DNA of 64,000 nucleotides from positions 12,671 through 76,670 of the forward strand of contig JAKBKY010000009.1 of assembly GCA_021832345.1 (NCBI GenBank), given 5' to 3'. Made by a program: the position numbers and the translations under genes. This document shows, piece after piece, positions 35,490 through 44,734 of this stretch (its first letter is position 1; each line of letters opens with the position of its first letter). Under the pieces are notes generated by a model, which worked only from the letters and a program-made list of their open reading frames with translations, ran no database searches and was not told where the DNA came from. Source of the stretch: a bacterium. GTDB taxonomy: Bacteria > Vulcanimicrobiota > Vulcanimicrobiia > Vulcanimicrobiales > Vulcanimicrobiaceae.

Positions 35490-36265
35490 TCGGCCTCTTC
35501 GACTCGGGACTCGGCGGTCTCACCGTCGTGCGGCGTGTGCGCGCGTTGTTGCCGGCGCACGACCTGCTCTTCTTTGCCGATCAGGCACACGTGCCGTACG
35601 GTGAGCGCGACGAAGATGACCTGCGCCGGCTCTTGCAGGTGAACCTGAGTTGGCTCGATGCGCAGGGGGTCGATGCGATTGCGATGGCCTGCAATACCAC
35701 CTGTGCGGTGGCGGCCCTGGGCGGTTGGCCGCCGTGCGAAGCCGTGGTTTTGGACCTGATCGAATCGGCCGCGATCGCCCTGAGCGATGCGGAGTTTCTG
35801 CGCATCGGCGTGCTTGCGACATCGGCGACCGTGCGCAGCGGCGCGTACGGCGAGACTATTCGTCGCCGAGTGGCCGGCGCGCAAGTCTTCGAGGTCGCCG
35901 CACCTGCGCTGGTTCCGATCGTGGAGGCCGGGCAAGCCGATGGCGAGCGTGCGCGTGCGGCGGTCGCCGAGGCTTGCGCGCAGCTACCCGAGCGTCTCGA
36001 TGCGGTGGTGCTTGCGTGTACGCACTATCCGCTCTTGGACGCACATTTTGCCGCCGTACTCGGACCCGAGGTCGCGCGCGTCGACCCGGCCTTCGAGCAA
36101 GCCGGGCGGACGGCTGCGCTCGTCGCAGCGCGAAGTTTCCCGGCGGGGAGCGGGCGAACGCGTTGCGTGACCAACGGGCCTGATGTGGCCGCTTTTCGTC
36201 GCGTGGTAACGGAGGTGCTTGGAGAGGCGTCCGTGGAGGTCATCGGCGTCTCGGCGGTTACCTAA
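35486..36265 (+). CDS. murI: Glutamate racemase
   Basis: 259 residues from GTG 35486 (VIGLFDSGLGGLTVV). Both catalytic Cys are visible: MACNTTCAV and LACTHYPLL, with the Asp of FDSGLGG. It supplies D-glutamate for peptidoglycan and fits the cell-wall context of the amidase gene it overlaps. Confidence 0.95.
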   Translation: MIGLFDSGLGGLTVVRRVRALLPAHDLLFFADQAHVPYGERDEDDLRRLLQVNLSWLDAQGVDAIAMACNTTCAVAALGGWPPCEAVVLDLIESAAIALSDAEFLRIGVLATSATVRSGAYGETIRRRVAGAQVFEVAAPALVPIVEAGQADGERARAAVAEACAQLPERLDAVVLACTHYPLLDAHFAAVLGPEVARVDPAFEQAGRTAALVAARSFPAGSGRTRCVTNGPDVAAFRRVVTEVLGEASVEVIGVSAVT

Positions 36266-36268
36266 AGC

Positions 36269-36910
36269 CTAAAGGCTGCCGACATGAAAGAGTTTGAAGA
36301 AGAAGACGACGGCGAACGTGCCGAGGACCGCGCCTGCAACGACCTGCGCGACGGTATGCGCTTTGAGATAGACGCGCGCCCAGCAGACCAACGGAATGAG
36401 GACCAGGAAGGGTAACGGTTCGCGGCCGTAGAGGATGGTGAGCGCTACTAAGGGTGCGGTGATGCCGAGGGCATGCGTGCTGATCTTCCAGTAGCGCGTG
36501 ATGTACTGTACCACCACCGTCGAGAGCGTGTAGCTGGCCATCGCCGCAACCAGGAGCGTCGGCGCGTGCAGGATCCAGAGCACGGCGGTGCCCAGAAGAT
36601 AGAAGATGACGAAGGCACCGAAGACGGACTCGCGCTCAAGCCGAACCGACATATCGAGGTCGGAGATTTGGTCGCTGCCGTAGAGCCAGAAAACGTAGAG
36701 CATCGGTCCGAGCGACGTAAAGAAGGTCGAGAGGAAGATCAACCACCAGAAATCCAGCGTATCGGTTGTTTGGGTGTGGGCTAAGATGACGAAGAGCGCC
36801 AGGGCCGTCAGGAACGGGTTAAAGATCGTCGAAACGATCCGCGCCAGGTCCTTCCAGATCCGGCGGGTCTTGACGGGGATGATGGTCGGCAGCGCGTCCG
36901 GCACGCGCAT
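36269..36910 (-). CDS. PAP2-like integral membrane phosphatase family protein
   Basis: 213 residues with about six membrane helices. ISTHALGITAPLVAL resembles PAP2 motif 2 (Ser-x-His), and WARVYLKAHTVAQVVAGAVLG resembles motif 3 (Arg...His...). The first motif is present only as a degenerate MSVRLERES. Lipid phosphate phosphatase activity is plausible but the weak first motif leaves doubt. It converges on murI with a 3-base gap. Confidence 0.7.
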   Translation of the reverse strand: MRVPDALPTIIPVKTRRIWKDLARIVSTIFNPFLTALALFVILAHTQTTDTLDFWWLIFLSTFFTSLGPMLYVFWLYGSDQISDLDMSVRLERESVFGAFVIFYLLGTAVLWILHAPTLLVAAMASYTLSTVVVQYITRYWKISTHALGITAPLVALTILYGREPLPFLVLIPLVCWARVYLKAHTVAQVVAGAVLGTFAVVFFFKLFHVGSL

Positions 36911-36997
36911 CTAGGTACCGACGCAAGCCCTGGGTTCCTGCCGGGCGTCCGCTCGGATGCGGGGCGTCATCCCGTGTTATGCCGAATCGCCTTCCCG

Positions 36998-38890
36998 ATG
37001 CTGCTGGACCGAATCGATTCCCCCGCCGACGTACGGGCGCTGGCGCGCACCGACCTGGATCGTTTGGCCCGCGAGGTGCGCGAGGTTTTGATTGAGACCT
37101 GCTCGCGCAACGGAGGCCATCTGGCGCCCAATCTCGGTGTGGTCGAACTGACGATTGCCTTGCATCGTGTCCTGGACTTGCCCAGCGACAAGATCATCTG
37201 GGATGTCAGCCATCAAACCTACGTGCATAAGCTCTTCACGGGGCGGCGAGAGCGCTTCTCCACCTTGCGCCGCGGCGGCGGCCTCTCGGGGTTTGCGATG
37301 CGTAGCGAATCACCGTACGACGCGTTTGGAGCGGGGCATGCCAGCACCAGCGTCTCGGCTGCGCTCGGCATGGCGGTCGCCCGGGATCTGGCCGGATCGG
37401 CGCAGACGATCGTCGCCGTCCTGGGCGACGGTGCGCTCACCGGCGGACTCGCGTACGAAGCGCTCAATAACGCCGGGCAACTGGCAACCAACTTTATCGT
37501 CGTGCTCAACGATAACGAGATGTCGATCGCACCTAACGTGGGTTCGATCGCCGCGTATCTTTCGATCCTACGCAGTAAACCGTTCTCGAACTTCGCGCGC
37601 GAGAAGGCCAAAGATGTCCTCGACCACCTGCCCTTTGGTGGAACGGCCCGCCGAGCCTTGGCCAGTGCCGAGACTGCGGCGATTCGTTTTGTGGCGCCCG
37701 CCGAAAAAACCGCGCTCATCTTTGAGGAGCTGGGCTTTCGCTATATGGGGCCCTTCGACGGGCATAACGTCGATACGCTCGTCGATGCCCTGCAGACGGC
37801 ACGTGCCATCGCCGGGCCGGTCCTGTTGCACGTACGCACGACGAAGGGCAAAGGCTACGAGCCCGCCGAGCAGGACGCGCGGACCTTCCACGGCTGTGGG
37901 AGCTTCGACGTCGAGAACGGAAAGTTTGAAACGAAACCCGACGCGAAGCCGACGTTCTCAGATGCGTTCGGTGAAGCGATGAAGGTGGTCGCAGAGCGCG
38001 ATCGCCGGGTCATCGGGATTACCGCCGCCATGTCTGACGGAACGAGGCTCTCGAAGTTTGCGCAGCGTTTCCCAACGCGCTACTTCGATGTCGGCATCGC
38101 CGAAGGTCATGCGGTCTGCTTTGCAGCGGGTGCCGCAGCCGCGGGCCTACGCCCGGTCTGTGCGATCTATTCGACGTTCTTGCAGCGGGCGTACGACCAG
38201 ATCGTGCATGATGTCTGCGTACAGAACCTGCCGGTGATCTTCTGCCTCGACCGGGCGGGCTTCGTCGGCGACGATGGGCCGACCCACATGGGGCTCTACG
38301 ACATCGCGTACCTGCGGGCGTTGCCGAACATGACGATCCTCGCGCCGCGCTGCGAAGCGGAACTCTTGCCCATGCTCGAGCATGCGCTGGCGTTGGACGG
38401 CCCGGTTGCCATCCGCTATCCACGCGGCTCCAGCAGCCGTCCGCTCGAGGCGCCCCCGGCGGCCATCGAGCAGGGTCGCTCCGAGCTGCTGCGCCGGGGC
38501 TCCGGCGTCGCGATCTTGGCGCTGGGCAACACGGTCGACGTCGCGCTGGACGCCTACGATCGCTTGTCGGTCACCGATCCGGGCCGGCTGCCGACCGTCC
38601 GCAACGCCCGGTTTGTCCGCCCCCTGGACGAGGCAGCCATCGAGGCCCTCCTGCCCGATCATCGGGTAATCCTGACCCTCGAAGAGCACAGTCTCGCAGG
38701 CGGCTTCGGGTCGGCGGTCGTAGAATGGGTCTCGGACCGGAAGCTTGGCCTTATCGTCGAACGGATCGGCGTTCCAAGCGTCTTGGTCGCGCATGACTCT
38801 GTGGGGCGCCAACGGGAAGCCGTCGGTCTCTCTGCCGATCAGGTCGCCGAACGGGTGCGGAGCATCCTTGTGGAGGCCGTCGGCGCATGA
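36998..38890 (+). CDS. dxs: 1-deoxy-D-xylulose-5-phosphate synthase
   Basis: 630 residues from MLLDRIDSPADVRALAR (an earlier in-frame start at 36974 lacks support). The TPP site reads GDGALTGGLAYEALNNAG, with HASTSVSAALG, VRTTKGKGYEPAE, FCLDRAGFVGDDGPTHMG and EEHSLAGGFG typical of DXS. It starts the non-mevalonate isoprenoid pathway from pyruvate and glyceraldehyde-3-phosphate. It leads a plus-strand run into secG. Confidence 0.95.
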   Translation: MLLDRIDSPADVRALARTDLDRLAREVREVLIETCSRNGGHLAPNLGVVELTIALHRVLDLPSDKIIWDVSHQTYVHKLFTGRRERFSTLRRGGGLSGFAMRSESPYDAFGAGHASTSVSAALGMAVARDLAGSAQTIVAVLGDGALTGGLAYEALNNAGQLATNFIVVLNDNEMSIAPNVGSIAAYLSILRSKPFSNFAREKAKDVLDHLPFGGTARRALASAETAAIRFVAPAEKTALIFEELGFRYMGPFDGHNVDTLVDALQTARAIAGPVLLHVRTTKGKGYEPAEQDARTFHGCGSFDVENGKFETKPDAKPTFSDAFGEAMKVVAERDRRVIGITAAMSDGTRLSKFAQRFPTRYFDVGIAEGHAVCFAAGAAAAGLRPVCAIYSTFLQRAYDQIVHDVCVQNLPVIFCLDRAGFVGDDGPTHMGLYDIAYLRALPNMTILAPRCEAELLPMLEHALALDGPVAIRYPRGSSSRPLEAPPAAIEQGRSELLRRGSGVAILALGNTVDVALDAYDRLSVTDPGRLPTVRNARFVRPLDEAAIEALLPDHRVILTLEEHSLAGGFGSAVVEWVSDRKLGLIVERIGVPSVLVAHDSVGRQREAVGLSADQVAERVRSILVEAVGA

Positions 38891-38896
38891 TACAAT
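38868..38896 (+). promoter_or_regulatory. Candidate promoter for secG-oppDF
   Basis: TTGTGG (38868-38873), a 17-base spacer and TACAAT (38891-38896), overlapping the end of dxs. The -10 is strong and the -35 weak. It lies 46 bases before the secG start. Confidence 0.5.
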
Positions 38897-38942
38897 CCCC
38901 CGCGGTATTTTCGACCGCTCTTCTTCAGGAGATAGGCACGAG

Positions 38943-39308
38943 TTGAAGCCCGTAGTGCTCGCCGCGGCGGCCAAGGCGCCGACGGTCCCGGCGTCCCCAC
39001 ATCCGCTGGCAACCCCCATCCAGCTTCAGGCAGCGCCCGTGATCGCGCCGCACACATGGTTTCAGCAGCACGCAGCCTGGCTCACCCACGGCATCGCTGG
39101 GATCTTCGTCATCTGCGCGCTTGCGCTGGTCGTCTTGTTGGCGGTGCAAACGACGAAACAAGAAGGGTTGACCGGTGCGATCGGCGGACGCGTGGAATCG
39201 ACGTATAAGGGGCGCCTCGGCGCCGATGAGCAGCTCCAGCGCATCACCGGCATCGTTGCCGTCGTCTTTGTCATTGCCGCGACGATTCTCTCGCTGACCG
39301 GGATCTAG
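38943..39308 (+). CDS. secG: Preprotein translocase subunit SecG
   Basis: About 121 residues from a TTG at 38943, 10 bases after AGGAGA; a GTG at 38955 is an alternative. An Ala/Pro-rich N-terminal extension precedes the SecG core: helix [20 protein letters not shown], the loop [11 protein letters not shown] and a second helix [20 protein letters not shown]. It is part of the SecYEG channel. The extension of about 40 residues before the first helix is unusual for SecG. Confidence 0.85.
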   Translation: MKPVVLAAAAKAPTVPASPHPLATPIQLQAAPVIAPHTWFQQHAAWLTHGIAGIFVICALALVVLLAVQTTKQEGLTGAIGGRVESTYKGRLGADEQLQRITGIVAVVFVIAATILSLTGI

Positions 39309-39313
39309 CACCG

Positions 39314-40306
39314 GTGGCCTTGCTTGAGGTCAAGAACCTCCGCACCACCTTCAGGACGGAGGACGGCCTCGCTACGGCAGTCAACGGCCTTTCGTTCTGC
39401 CTTGAAGCCGGCTCGACGCTAGGCATCGTCGGTGAGTCGGGCTCGGGGAAATCCGTCGCGTCGCTCTCGATCATGCGCCTGATCAACCCCCCGGGGAAGA
39501 TTGAGAATGGCGAGATCTTCTTCAACGGTGCCGATCTGCTCAAGAAGAGCGACGGCGAGATGCGCAAGATTCGGGGCAAGGAGATCGCGATGATCTTCCA
39601 GGACCCGATGACCTCGCTCAACCCGGTCCTCACCGTCGGCGAGCAGGTTGCCGAAGCGGTGCGTCTGCATCTTGGCTACAATCACAAACAAGCTCGGCGC
39701 AAGACCATCGAGATGTTCGAACACGTGCGCATTCCCGCACCCGAGAAGCGCATCGATGACTACCCGCACCAGTTCTCCGGCGGCATGCGCCAACGCGTGA
39801 TGATTGCCATGGCGCTTTCGTGCAGCCCGCGCCTGATCATCGCCGACGAACCGACGACGGCGCTCGACGTGACGATCCAAGCTCAGATCCTCGATCTCAT
39901 GAACGAGATGCAACGCGAGACTGGAACGGCGATCATCCTCATTACTCACGATCTCGGGGTGGTTGCGGAGACCTGTAAGGACGTGCTCGTGATGTACGGC
40001 GGGAATATGGTCGAATACGGCTCCGCCGACCAAATCTTCGATAACCCAAAGATGCCCTATACGCAGGGGCTACTTGCGTCCTTGCCGCGCCTCGACCAGC
40101 GTGCGCACCGGCGCTTGCAGCCGATCGAGGGGCAACCCCCGAACCTGCTTCGCTTGCCGCCCGGATGTGCTTTTGCGCCACGGTGCAGTCAGCGAATGTC
40201 GATCTGCGATCAACCGGTGCCGGTGTACACGTTTGAAGAAGAGCATGTTGCACGCTGCCACCTCTACGACGCATCGGTCGTTGCTGCTGCCGCGGGAGAG
40301 AAGTAA
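39314..40306 (+). CDS. oppD: Oligopeptide ABC transporter ATPase OppD/DppD
   Basis: 330 residues from a GTG. Walker [10 protein letters not shown], signature FSGGMRQRV, Walker [14 protein letters not shown], and the C-terminal OppD extension with four Cys ([14 protein letters not shown]...ARC) that bind an FeS cluster in this family. It powers peptide (or nickel) import with OppF. No binding protein or permease gene is adjacent in the window, so its partners are encoded elsewhere. Confidence 0.92.
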   Translation: MALLEVKNLRTTFRTEDGLATAVNGLSFCLEAGSTLGIVGESGSGKSVASLSIMRLINPPGKIENGEIFFNGADLLKKSDGEMRKIRGKEIAMIFQDPMTSLNPVLTVGEQVAEAVRLHLGYNHKQARRKTIEMFEHVRIPAPEKRIDDYPHQFSGGMRQRVMIAMALSCSPRLIIADEPTTALDVTIQAQILDLMNEMQRETGTAIILITHDLGVVAETCKDVLVMYGGNMVEYGSADQIFDNPKMPYTQGLLASLPRLDQRAHRRLQPIEGQPPNLLRLPPGCAFAPRCSQRMSICDQPVPVYTFEEEHVARCHLYDASVVAAAAGEK

Positions 40307-40309
40307 CGC

Positions 40310-41356
40310 ATGGATGCACCAGTGGAACGTCACCCGGAACTCGTCGATGTACGCGGGCTGAAAAAATATTTTCCGGTTCATGCCGGCTTCTTGCAGAAGA
40401 AGGTCGGGGATGTGAAGGCCGTCGACGGCGTCACCTTTAGGATCGCGCAGGGCGAAACGCTCGGGTTGGTTGGAGAGTCAGGTTCGGGCAAGACGACGAT
40501 CGGCCGGATGCTGCTGCGGCTCTTGCCGGCGACCGAAGGCGAAGTCTTCTTCGATGGACGCGACGTGCTGACGATGCCCAAGGCCGAGGTCCGCCGGCTT
40601 CGCAAACAGGTTCAGATCATCTTTCAAGACCCCTATGCCTCGCTCAATCCCCGAATGACGGTGGGCGAGATCGTCAGCGAGCCGCTGACGATTCACCACC
40701 TCGCCCGTGGTGCAGCCGCCCGTGATCGCGTCAACGAGTTGTTGCGTCTCGTCGGTCTCCAGTCGTACCATGCGAATCGGTATCCGCATGAGTTCTCCGG
40801 CGGTCAGCGACAGCGCGTCGGCATCGCGCGAGCGCTGGCCGTCGATCCGAAGTTCATCGTTTGCGACGAACCGGTGTCGGCCCTCGACGTCTCGATCCAA
40901 GCTCAGGTCATCAATCTGCTTGAGGATCTTCAAGCGCAGCTTGGCCTGACCTACCTCTTCATCGCGCATGACCTCTCGGTGGTGCGCCACATCTCCACGC
41001 GCGTCGCCGTCATGTACCTGGGAAAGATCGTGGAGATCGCCGAGCGCGATCACCTCTATGAATCGCCGCTGCACCCCTATACCCAAGCATTACTTTCGGC
41101 GATCCCCATTCCAGATCCTAAGCTCGAACGAGAGCGTCGGCGCGTCGTCTTGACCGGCGACATCCCCTCGCCGGTGAACCCTCCGAGCGGCTGCCGCTTT
41201 CACACCCGCTGCCCGGTTGCATTCGAGCGCTGCAAGCTCGAGGAACCGCTCCTGCGTGAGTACACCCCCAGACACGTGGCGGCGTGTCACCACGTCGAAG
41301 AACATGGCGGCGTGGCCCCGGCGCTCGTGAGCGACCCGGCGATCGTTCCTGCCTAA
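40310..41356 (+). CDS. oppF: Oligopeptide ABC transporter ATPase OppF/DppF
   Basis: 348 residues. Walker [12 protein letters not shown], signature [15 protein letters not shown], Walker [14 protein letters not shown], and the Opp C-terminal Cys-bearing tail ([15 protein letters not shown]...AAC). It follows oppD by 3 bases and forms a heterodimer with it. It converges on the chemoreceptor-fusion gene. Confidence 0.92.
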   Translation: MDAPVERHPELVDVRGLKKYFPVHAGFLQKKVGDVKAVDGVTFRIAQGETLGLVGESGSGKTTIGRMLLRLLPATEGEVFFDGRDVLTMPKAEVRRLRKQVQIIFQDPYASLNPRMTVGEIVSEPLTIHHLARGAAARDRVNELLRLVGLQSYHANRYPHEFSGGQRQRVGIARALAVDPKFIVCDEPVSALDVSIQAQVINLLEDLQAQLGLTYLFIAHDLSVVRHISTRVAVMYLGKIVEIAERDHLYESPLHPYTQALLSAIPIPDPKLERERRRVVLTGDIPSPVNPPSGCRFHTRCPVAFERCKLEEPLLREYTPRHVAACHHVEEHGGVAPALVSDPAIVPA

Positions 41357-41368
41357 CTGCGCAACCTG

Positions 41369-44011
41369 TTAGGAGAAGAGGATGCCGCGTTGACGCTCCA
41401 GTTCGACGGTGACCCCTAGGGCAGCCGTGCTCACCTTGGCATACTCTCGCACGAGCGCGGCCATCTGCGAATAGTCGCCGTACATGGCGTGGGAGCGTGA
41501 GGACTCGTCCCGGGCCGCTTCCTGAGCTTGCTCGAGGGTCGTTTGTGCCGCATCGGCAAAGGCGTGGATGCGCACAAACGCTTCCTGTGCCGCGCGCGCT
41601 TGCCGGGAGCTCTGCTCGGAGCGAGCGACACCGGACTCGATGGCAACTGCGGCCTCCTTTCCACGTGTGTCGAGGTCTGCGAGGACTCGTCGAATCTCTT
41701 GCGTTGACGCTTTCGTCTTGTCGGCCAGGTTACGCACCTCGCCGGCAACGACGTTGAATCCCTTGCCGTGCTCTCCGGCTCGTGCTGCTTCGATTGCGGC
41801 GTTGAGCGCGAGCAGATTGGTCTTATCGGAGACGGAGCGGACCAGCGCGATGATCTCAACGATCTGGCGCATCGACTTTGCGAACTGGTCGAGGGCTTGC
41901 CGGCTGTGAATCGCCATCGACGAGAGGACGTCCACGGTTGCATTTAAGCGTGCCACGGTCTGCCGCATGGCGTCGACTTGCGGAGCGACGCTCGCCAAGC
42001 GCTCTTTCAGCCGGCCGAACTCGGAGGCGAGGCGATCGTTCGAAGTGCTCAGTTCCAGCGAACGATTCGAGAGCGTTGCGAGGCTGGTGCTCTGTGAGTG
42101 AGCTTGCGAGCCGATTCGATCTCCGGTCGACCGAACCGCCCGCACCGACGCGTCGATGGCCTCCACGATGCTGGACATGGAGAACGCGTGCGTGTCTTCG
42201 GCCGAGCGCTCCGTCGTTTGGGGGCGCCACGTTTCGAGCCCGCGGCGCACGAGCAGCCGGTAGACATCCGTTGGGAAGAGTGGCTCCATGCGTTCCCAGA
42301 CAAAGCGTGACGCGTTGACGAAGGCCTCGCGTTCATCGGCAAGGAGCTCTCGCACCTGGAGGTGTTTTCGCAGGGTTGCGAGCGCTTCGAGTTCGTCCTC
42401 GGCGGCGATCCGCCTATGGATGGCGGTCGCCTCGGCGAAGGCGCGTTCGAGGACGTCGCGGTCCTCCTCGGAGAGCCGGTGTAGACGCGCTTGATTTGCC
42501 AAAACGATCTGCGTGTTGTAGGTGTGTGCGGTCAGCGTCAGATACTGTTGCACTTCATAGAGGCGCGCACCGAGAATATTCGACAAAGGGTTCTCTTGCG
42601 CATCGACTTCATGGCTATCGAGCGCGCGATAGAGGGCATCGAACGGCAGCACTTTTGGGGAGGCGCCAAGAGCATGCATGAGCGCGAGGTAGACGATCGA
42701 ATCCTGAATACGAATGCGCAGTCGCCGACAATCCTCCGGCATCGCGATGGGGCGGACGGAGTTGGTGAAGTGTCGCATACCGTTCTCGAAGTACGCCATG
42801 CCGACCACCCCAAACGGCGCAAATGATGTGAGGATCCGTCTCCCAAGCTCCCCATCCAAGACTCGATGAGCGCTGCGCGAATCATCGAACACGAAGGGGA
42901 GATCGAAGAGTTGTGCCAGCGGCAGGAGGGCCCCGGAGACGAAGGTCGTGACGCTCGCGAAGTCGAGTTCTCCCGAGCGTACCCGAAGTAATGCCTCAAA
43001 CTCACTGCCGCCCGAGAATGGAATCTCCAACTCCAGGACGATGCGTCCATCGGTCTGCTCCGCCACGCGTTGCGCGACGTGTTCCCAGGCGCGTGAGGGC
43101 GGATAGCCGCGAGGCAACAGCGTGGCTGCACGCAGCGAAGTGCGTTCGCGCGGTGCCGCACGATCGCGCGATCGTGCGATGTAGGCTACCTCTGCGCCGT
43201 AATACGCCAATCGTTGCGTAGCAAATGCCGATTCGAGCGCTTCACGCCCTTGCTGTGCCGCAAGGGCCGCCAGCGATTCGGTCTCGCGGCCCATGCGATC
43301 CGCGGCTTGGCTATGTTCGCGTCCAGCGACCACCGCTTGATCGAGCACAACGGAGAGGTCCGCCGCTAACTCGGCGATCTCCCCGAGCGAGAGCCGCGCG
43401 GTATCGGCAAGGGGGGTCGACTCAGCCGAGCGCTCGGCATTGGCGCGCACTGCGCTGATGGTGGCTTGCGCCTCGCGTTGAACGTCGGCGACGAGGCGTT
43501 TGATGGTGGCCGTCGATTCGTTGGTGGTCTTAGCTAATCGACCGACTTCGCCCGCGACGACACCGAACCCCAGTCCGTGGGCTCCGGCGCGCGCGGCCTC
43601 GATTGCGGCGTTGAGAGCCAGGAGTTGGGTTTCGTCGGAGACCTCTTCGACAAACTCGGTCATCTGGCCGACCTGGTGCATGAGTCGTCCAAAGTCGTCC
43701 ATCGCGTCGGCCGTGGCTGCCGAGAGTTCGGCGAGTTGCACAACGGAGGTTAACAGCGATTCGACGATCTCAAATGAATCGCCGAGATCAGTAGCGGCGA
43801 GGCGTGCGGCCGTCTGCGCTCCAGTAAGTCGCTGTGCCGTTTCGCGCGAGACTCTTGCTAGGAGACCGGCTGACTCCGAGAGTGCCACCATGAGGGTCGT
43901 CTGTTCTTGGGCGCCGGCTGCGACCGTTTCGGAGGCATGGCGCACGGATTCGGCGGCGGCCGAAAGGCTCGCATTAAACCGTTCGAAGCGGATGTCGGTG
44001 TGCTCGACCAC
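41369..44011 (-). CDS. Soluble chemoreceptor fusion: MCP signalling domain - TRAP DctP binding domain - MCP signalling domain
   Basis: 880 residues from a GTG; an in-frame stop three codons upstream fixes the N-terminus, so no signal peptide is hidden. Residues about 30-260 form a long helical MCP domain with hairpin tip [20 protein letters not shown] (about 129-148). Residues about 293-585 match TRAP-transporter DctP solute-binding proteins along their length: [53 protein letters not shown] (the ligand-carboxylate Arg) and [12 protein letters not shown]. Residues about 605-870 form a second MCP domain with tip [20 protein letters not shown] (732-751). I see no membrane helix or HAMP domain. 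It is probably a cytoplasmic receptor sensing an organic acid; no che genes are nearby. Confidence 0.9.
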   Translation of the reverse strand: MVEHTDIRFERFNASLSAAAESVRHASETVAAGAQEQTTLMVALSESAGLLARVSRETAQRLTGAQTAARLAATDLGDSFEIVESLLTSVVQLAELSAATADAMDDFGRLMHQVGQMTEFVEEVSDETQLLALNAAIEAARAGAHGLGFGVVAGEVGRLAKTTNESTATIKRLVADVQREAQATISAVRANAERSAESTPLADTARLSLGEIAELAADLSVVLDQAVVAGREHSQAADRMGRETESLAALAAQQGREALESAFATQRLAYYGAEVAYIARSRDRAAPRERTSLRAATLLPRGYPPSRAWEHVAQRVAEQTDGRIVLELEIPFSGGSEFEALLRVRSGELDFASVTTFVSGALLPLAQLFDLPFVFDDSRSAHRVLDGELGRRILTSFAPFGVVGMAYFENGMRHFTNSVRPIAMPEDCRRLRIRIQDSIVYLALMHALGASPKVLPFDALYRALDSHEVDAQENPLSNILGARLYEVQQYLTLTAHTYNTQIVLANQARLHRLSEEDRDVLERAFAEATAIHRRIAAEDELEALATLRKHLQVRELLADEREAFVNASRFVWERMEPLFPTDVYRLLVRRGLETWRPQTTERSAEDTHAFSMSSIVEAIDASVRAVRSTGDRIGSQAHSQSTSLATLSNRSLELSTSNDRLASEFGRLKERLASVAPQVDAMRQTVARLNATVDVLSSMAIHSRQALDQFAKSMRQIVEIIALVRSVSDKTNLLALNAAIEAARAGEHGKGFNVVAGEVRNLADKTKASTQEIRRVLADLDTRGKEAAVAIESGVARSEQSSRQARAAQEAFVRIHAFADAAQTTLEQAQEAARDESSRSHAMYGDYSQMAALVREYAKVSTAALGVTVELERQRGILFS

Positions 44012-44056
44012 ATCGCCTACTAGGGCTCACTAGAAGCCGTTTCCTGCGCGCGCTTC

Positions 44057-44090
44057 AAAGAGAAAGGGCAGCCGCACGATGCGGCTGCCC
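44057..44090 (-). terminator. Intrinsic terminator of the H1-like gene
   Basis: On the minus strand GGGCAGCCGC, a 5-base loop and GCGGCTGCCC (44066-44075 with 44081-44090) are followed by TTTCTCTTT. It is 25 bases after the H1-like stop codon and separates that gene from the chemoreceptor fusion. Confidence 0.88.
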
Positions 44091-44114
44091 ACGAGGACCT
44101 TGGTGCGAAGACCG

Positions 44115-44573
44115 TTAGGCCTTCTTGCGACGAGTCGCTTTCTTGCGACCGGCGGTCTTCTTGCGACCGGCGGTCTTCTTGCGACCGGCGGTCTTCTTAC
44201 GACCGGCGGTCTTCTTGCGACCGGCGGTCTTCTTGCGACCGGCGGTCTTCTTGCGGCCGGCGGTCTTCTTGCGGCCGGCGGTCTTCTTGCGACCGGCAGT
44301 CTTCTTGCGACCGGCGGTCTTCTTGCGACCGGCGGTCTTCTTGCGGCCGGCGGTCTTCTTGCGACCGGCGGTCTTCTTGCGGCCGGCGGTCTTCTTGCGA
44401 CCGGCAGTCTTCTTGCGACCCGCAGCAGCCTTACGCGTGGTCTTCTTACGTCCGCCTGCGGCGGCTTTTCGGGTGGTCTTCTTGCGTCCGCCTGCGGCGG
44501 CTTTACGGCGGGCTTTGCGACGTGGCTTTTTCTCTTCCATCATCGTGTCGCCGTTCATCATGTCGTGATCCAT
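44115..44573 (-). CDS. Histone H1-like Lys/Arg/Ala repeat protein
   Basis: 152 residues: an acidic Met-rich start (MDHDMMNGDTMMEEKK), two longer AAAGGRKKTTRK units, then 15 perfect AGRKKT hexapeptides and a basic end (ATRRKKA). The composition matches bacterial H1/Hc1-like nucleoid proteins that bind DNA by charge. GGAGGA precedes the ATG at 44573; an overlapping ATG at 44577 is out of frame. It has its own promoter and terminator. A DNA-compacting role is inferred from composition only. Confidence 0.85.
   Translation of the reverse strand: MDHDMMNGDTMMEEKKPRRKARRKAAAGGRKKTTRKAAAGGRKKTTRKAAAGRKKTAGRKKTAGRKKTAGRKKTAGRKKTAGRKKTAGRKKTAGRKKTAGRKKTAGRKKTAGRKKTAGRKKTAGRKKTAGRKKTAGRKKTAGRKKATRRKKA
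44154..44423. repeat. 18-bp tandem repeat, 15 copies, in the H1-like gene
   Basis: Unit gcgaccggcggtcttctt (plus strand), with silent changes at a few positions between copies. The period of 18 keeps the frame, so copy number can change by slippage without breaking the protein. Confidence 0.93.
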
Positions 44574-44639
44574 TCATTCCTCCTCGTCCCCCGGGGGACG
44601 ATTATCGAAGTGGATAGCGCAACGTGGCGCTTTGGGCGA

Positions 44640-44668
44640 ATCATACGGGATTTTTGACAATCATGCAA
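44640..44668 (-). promoter_or_regulatory. Candidate promoter of the H1-like gene
   Basis: On the minus strand TTGCAT, a 17-base spacer and TATGAT (44640-44645) lie 67 bases before the ATG. The -10 has five of six consensus bases. Confidence 0.5.
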
Positions 44669-44697
44669 ACTTTCTGCCGTACGGCCGTCGCGCCGGT

Positions 44698-44727
44698 TTG
44701 CTATGCGCTTGACCCCAGGGGTATACT
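44698..44727 (+). promoter_or_regulatory. Candidate promoter of topA
   Basis: TTGCTA (44698-44703), an 18-base spacer and TATACT (44722-44727). The GTG start of topA is only 7 bases beyond the -10, so transcription would begin at or next to the start codon. Confidence 0.5.
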
Positions 44728-44734
44728 GAGGCCC

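Noticed and set aside
44154-44423. Regular repeats that could be mistaken for a CRISPR array
   Set aside because: The 18-bp units are contiguous with no spacers and encode AGRKKT in frame.
44125-44568. Long plus-strand open frame opposite the H1-like gene
   Set aside because: It arises because the repeat has no stop on either strand; it encodes only PAVFLR repeats and has no ribosome site.
44654-44659. Consensus TTGACA as the topA -35 box
   Set aside because: No -10-like hexamer lies at 16-18 bases; it is too far from TATACT at 44722.
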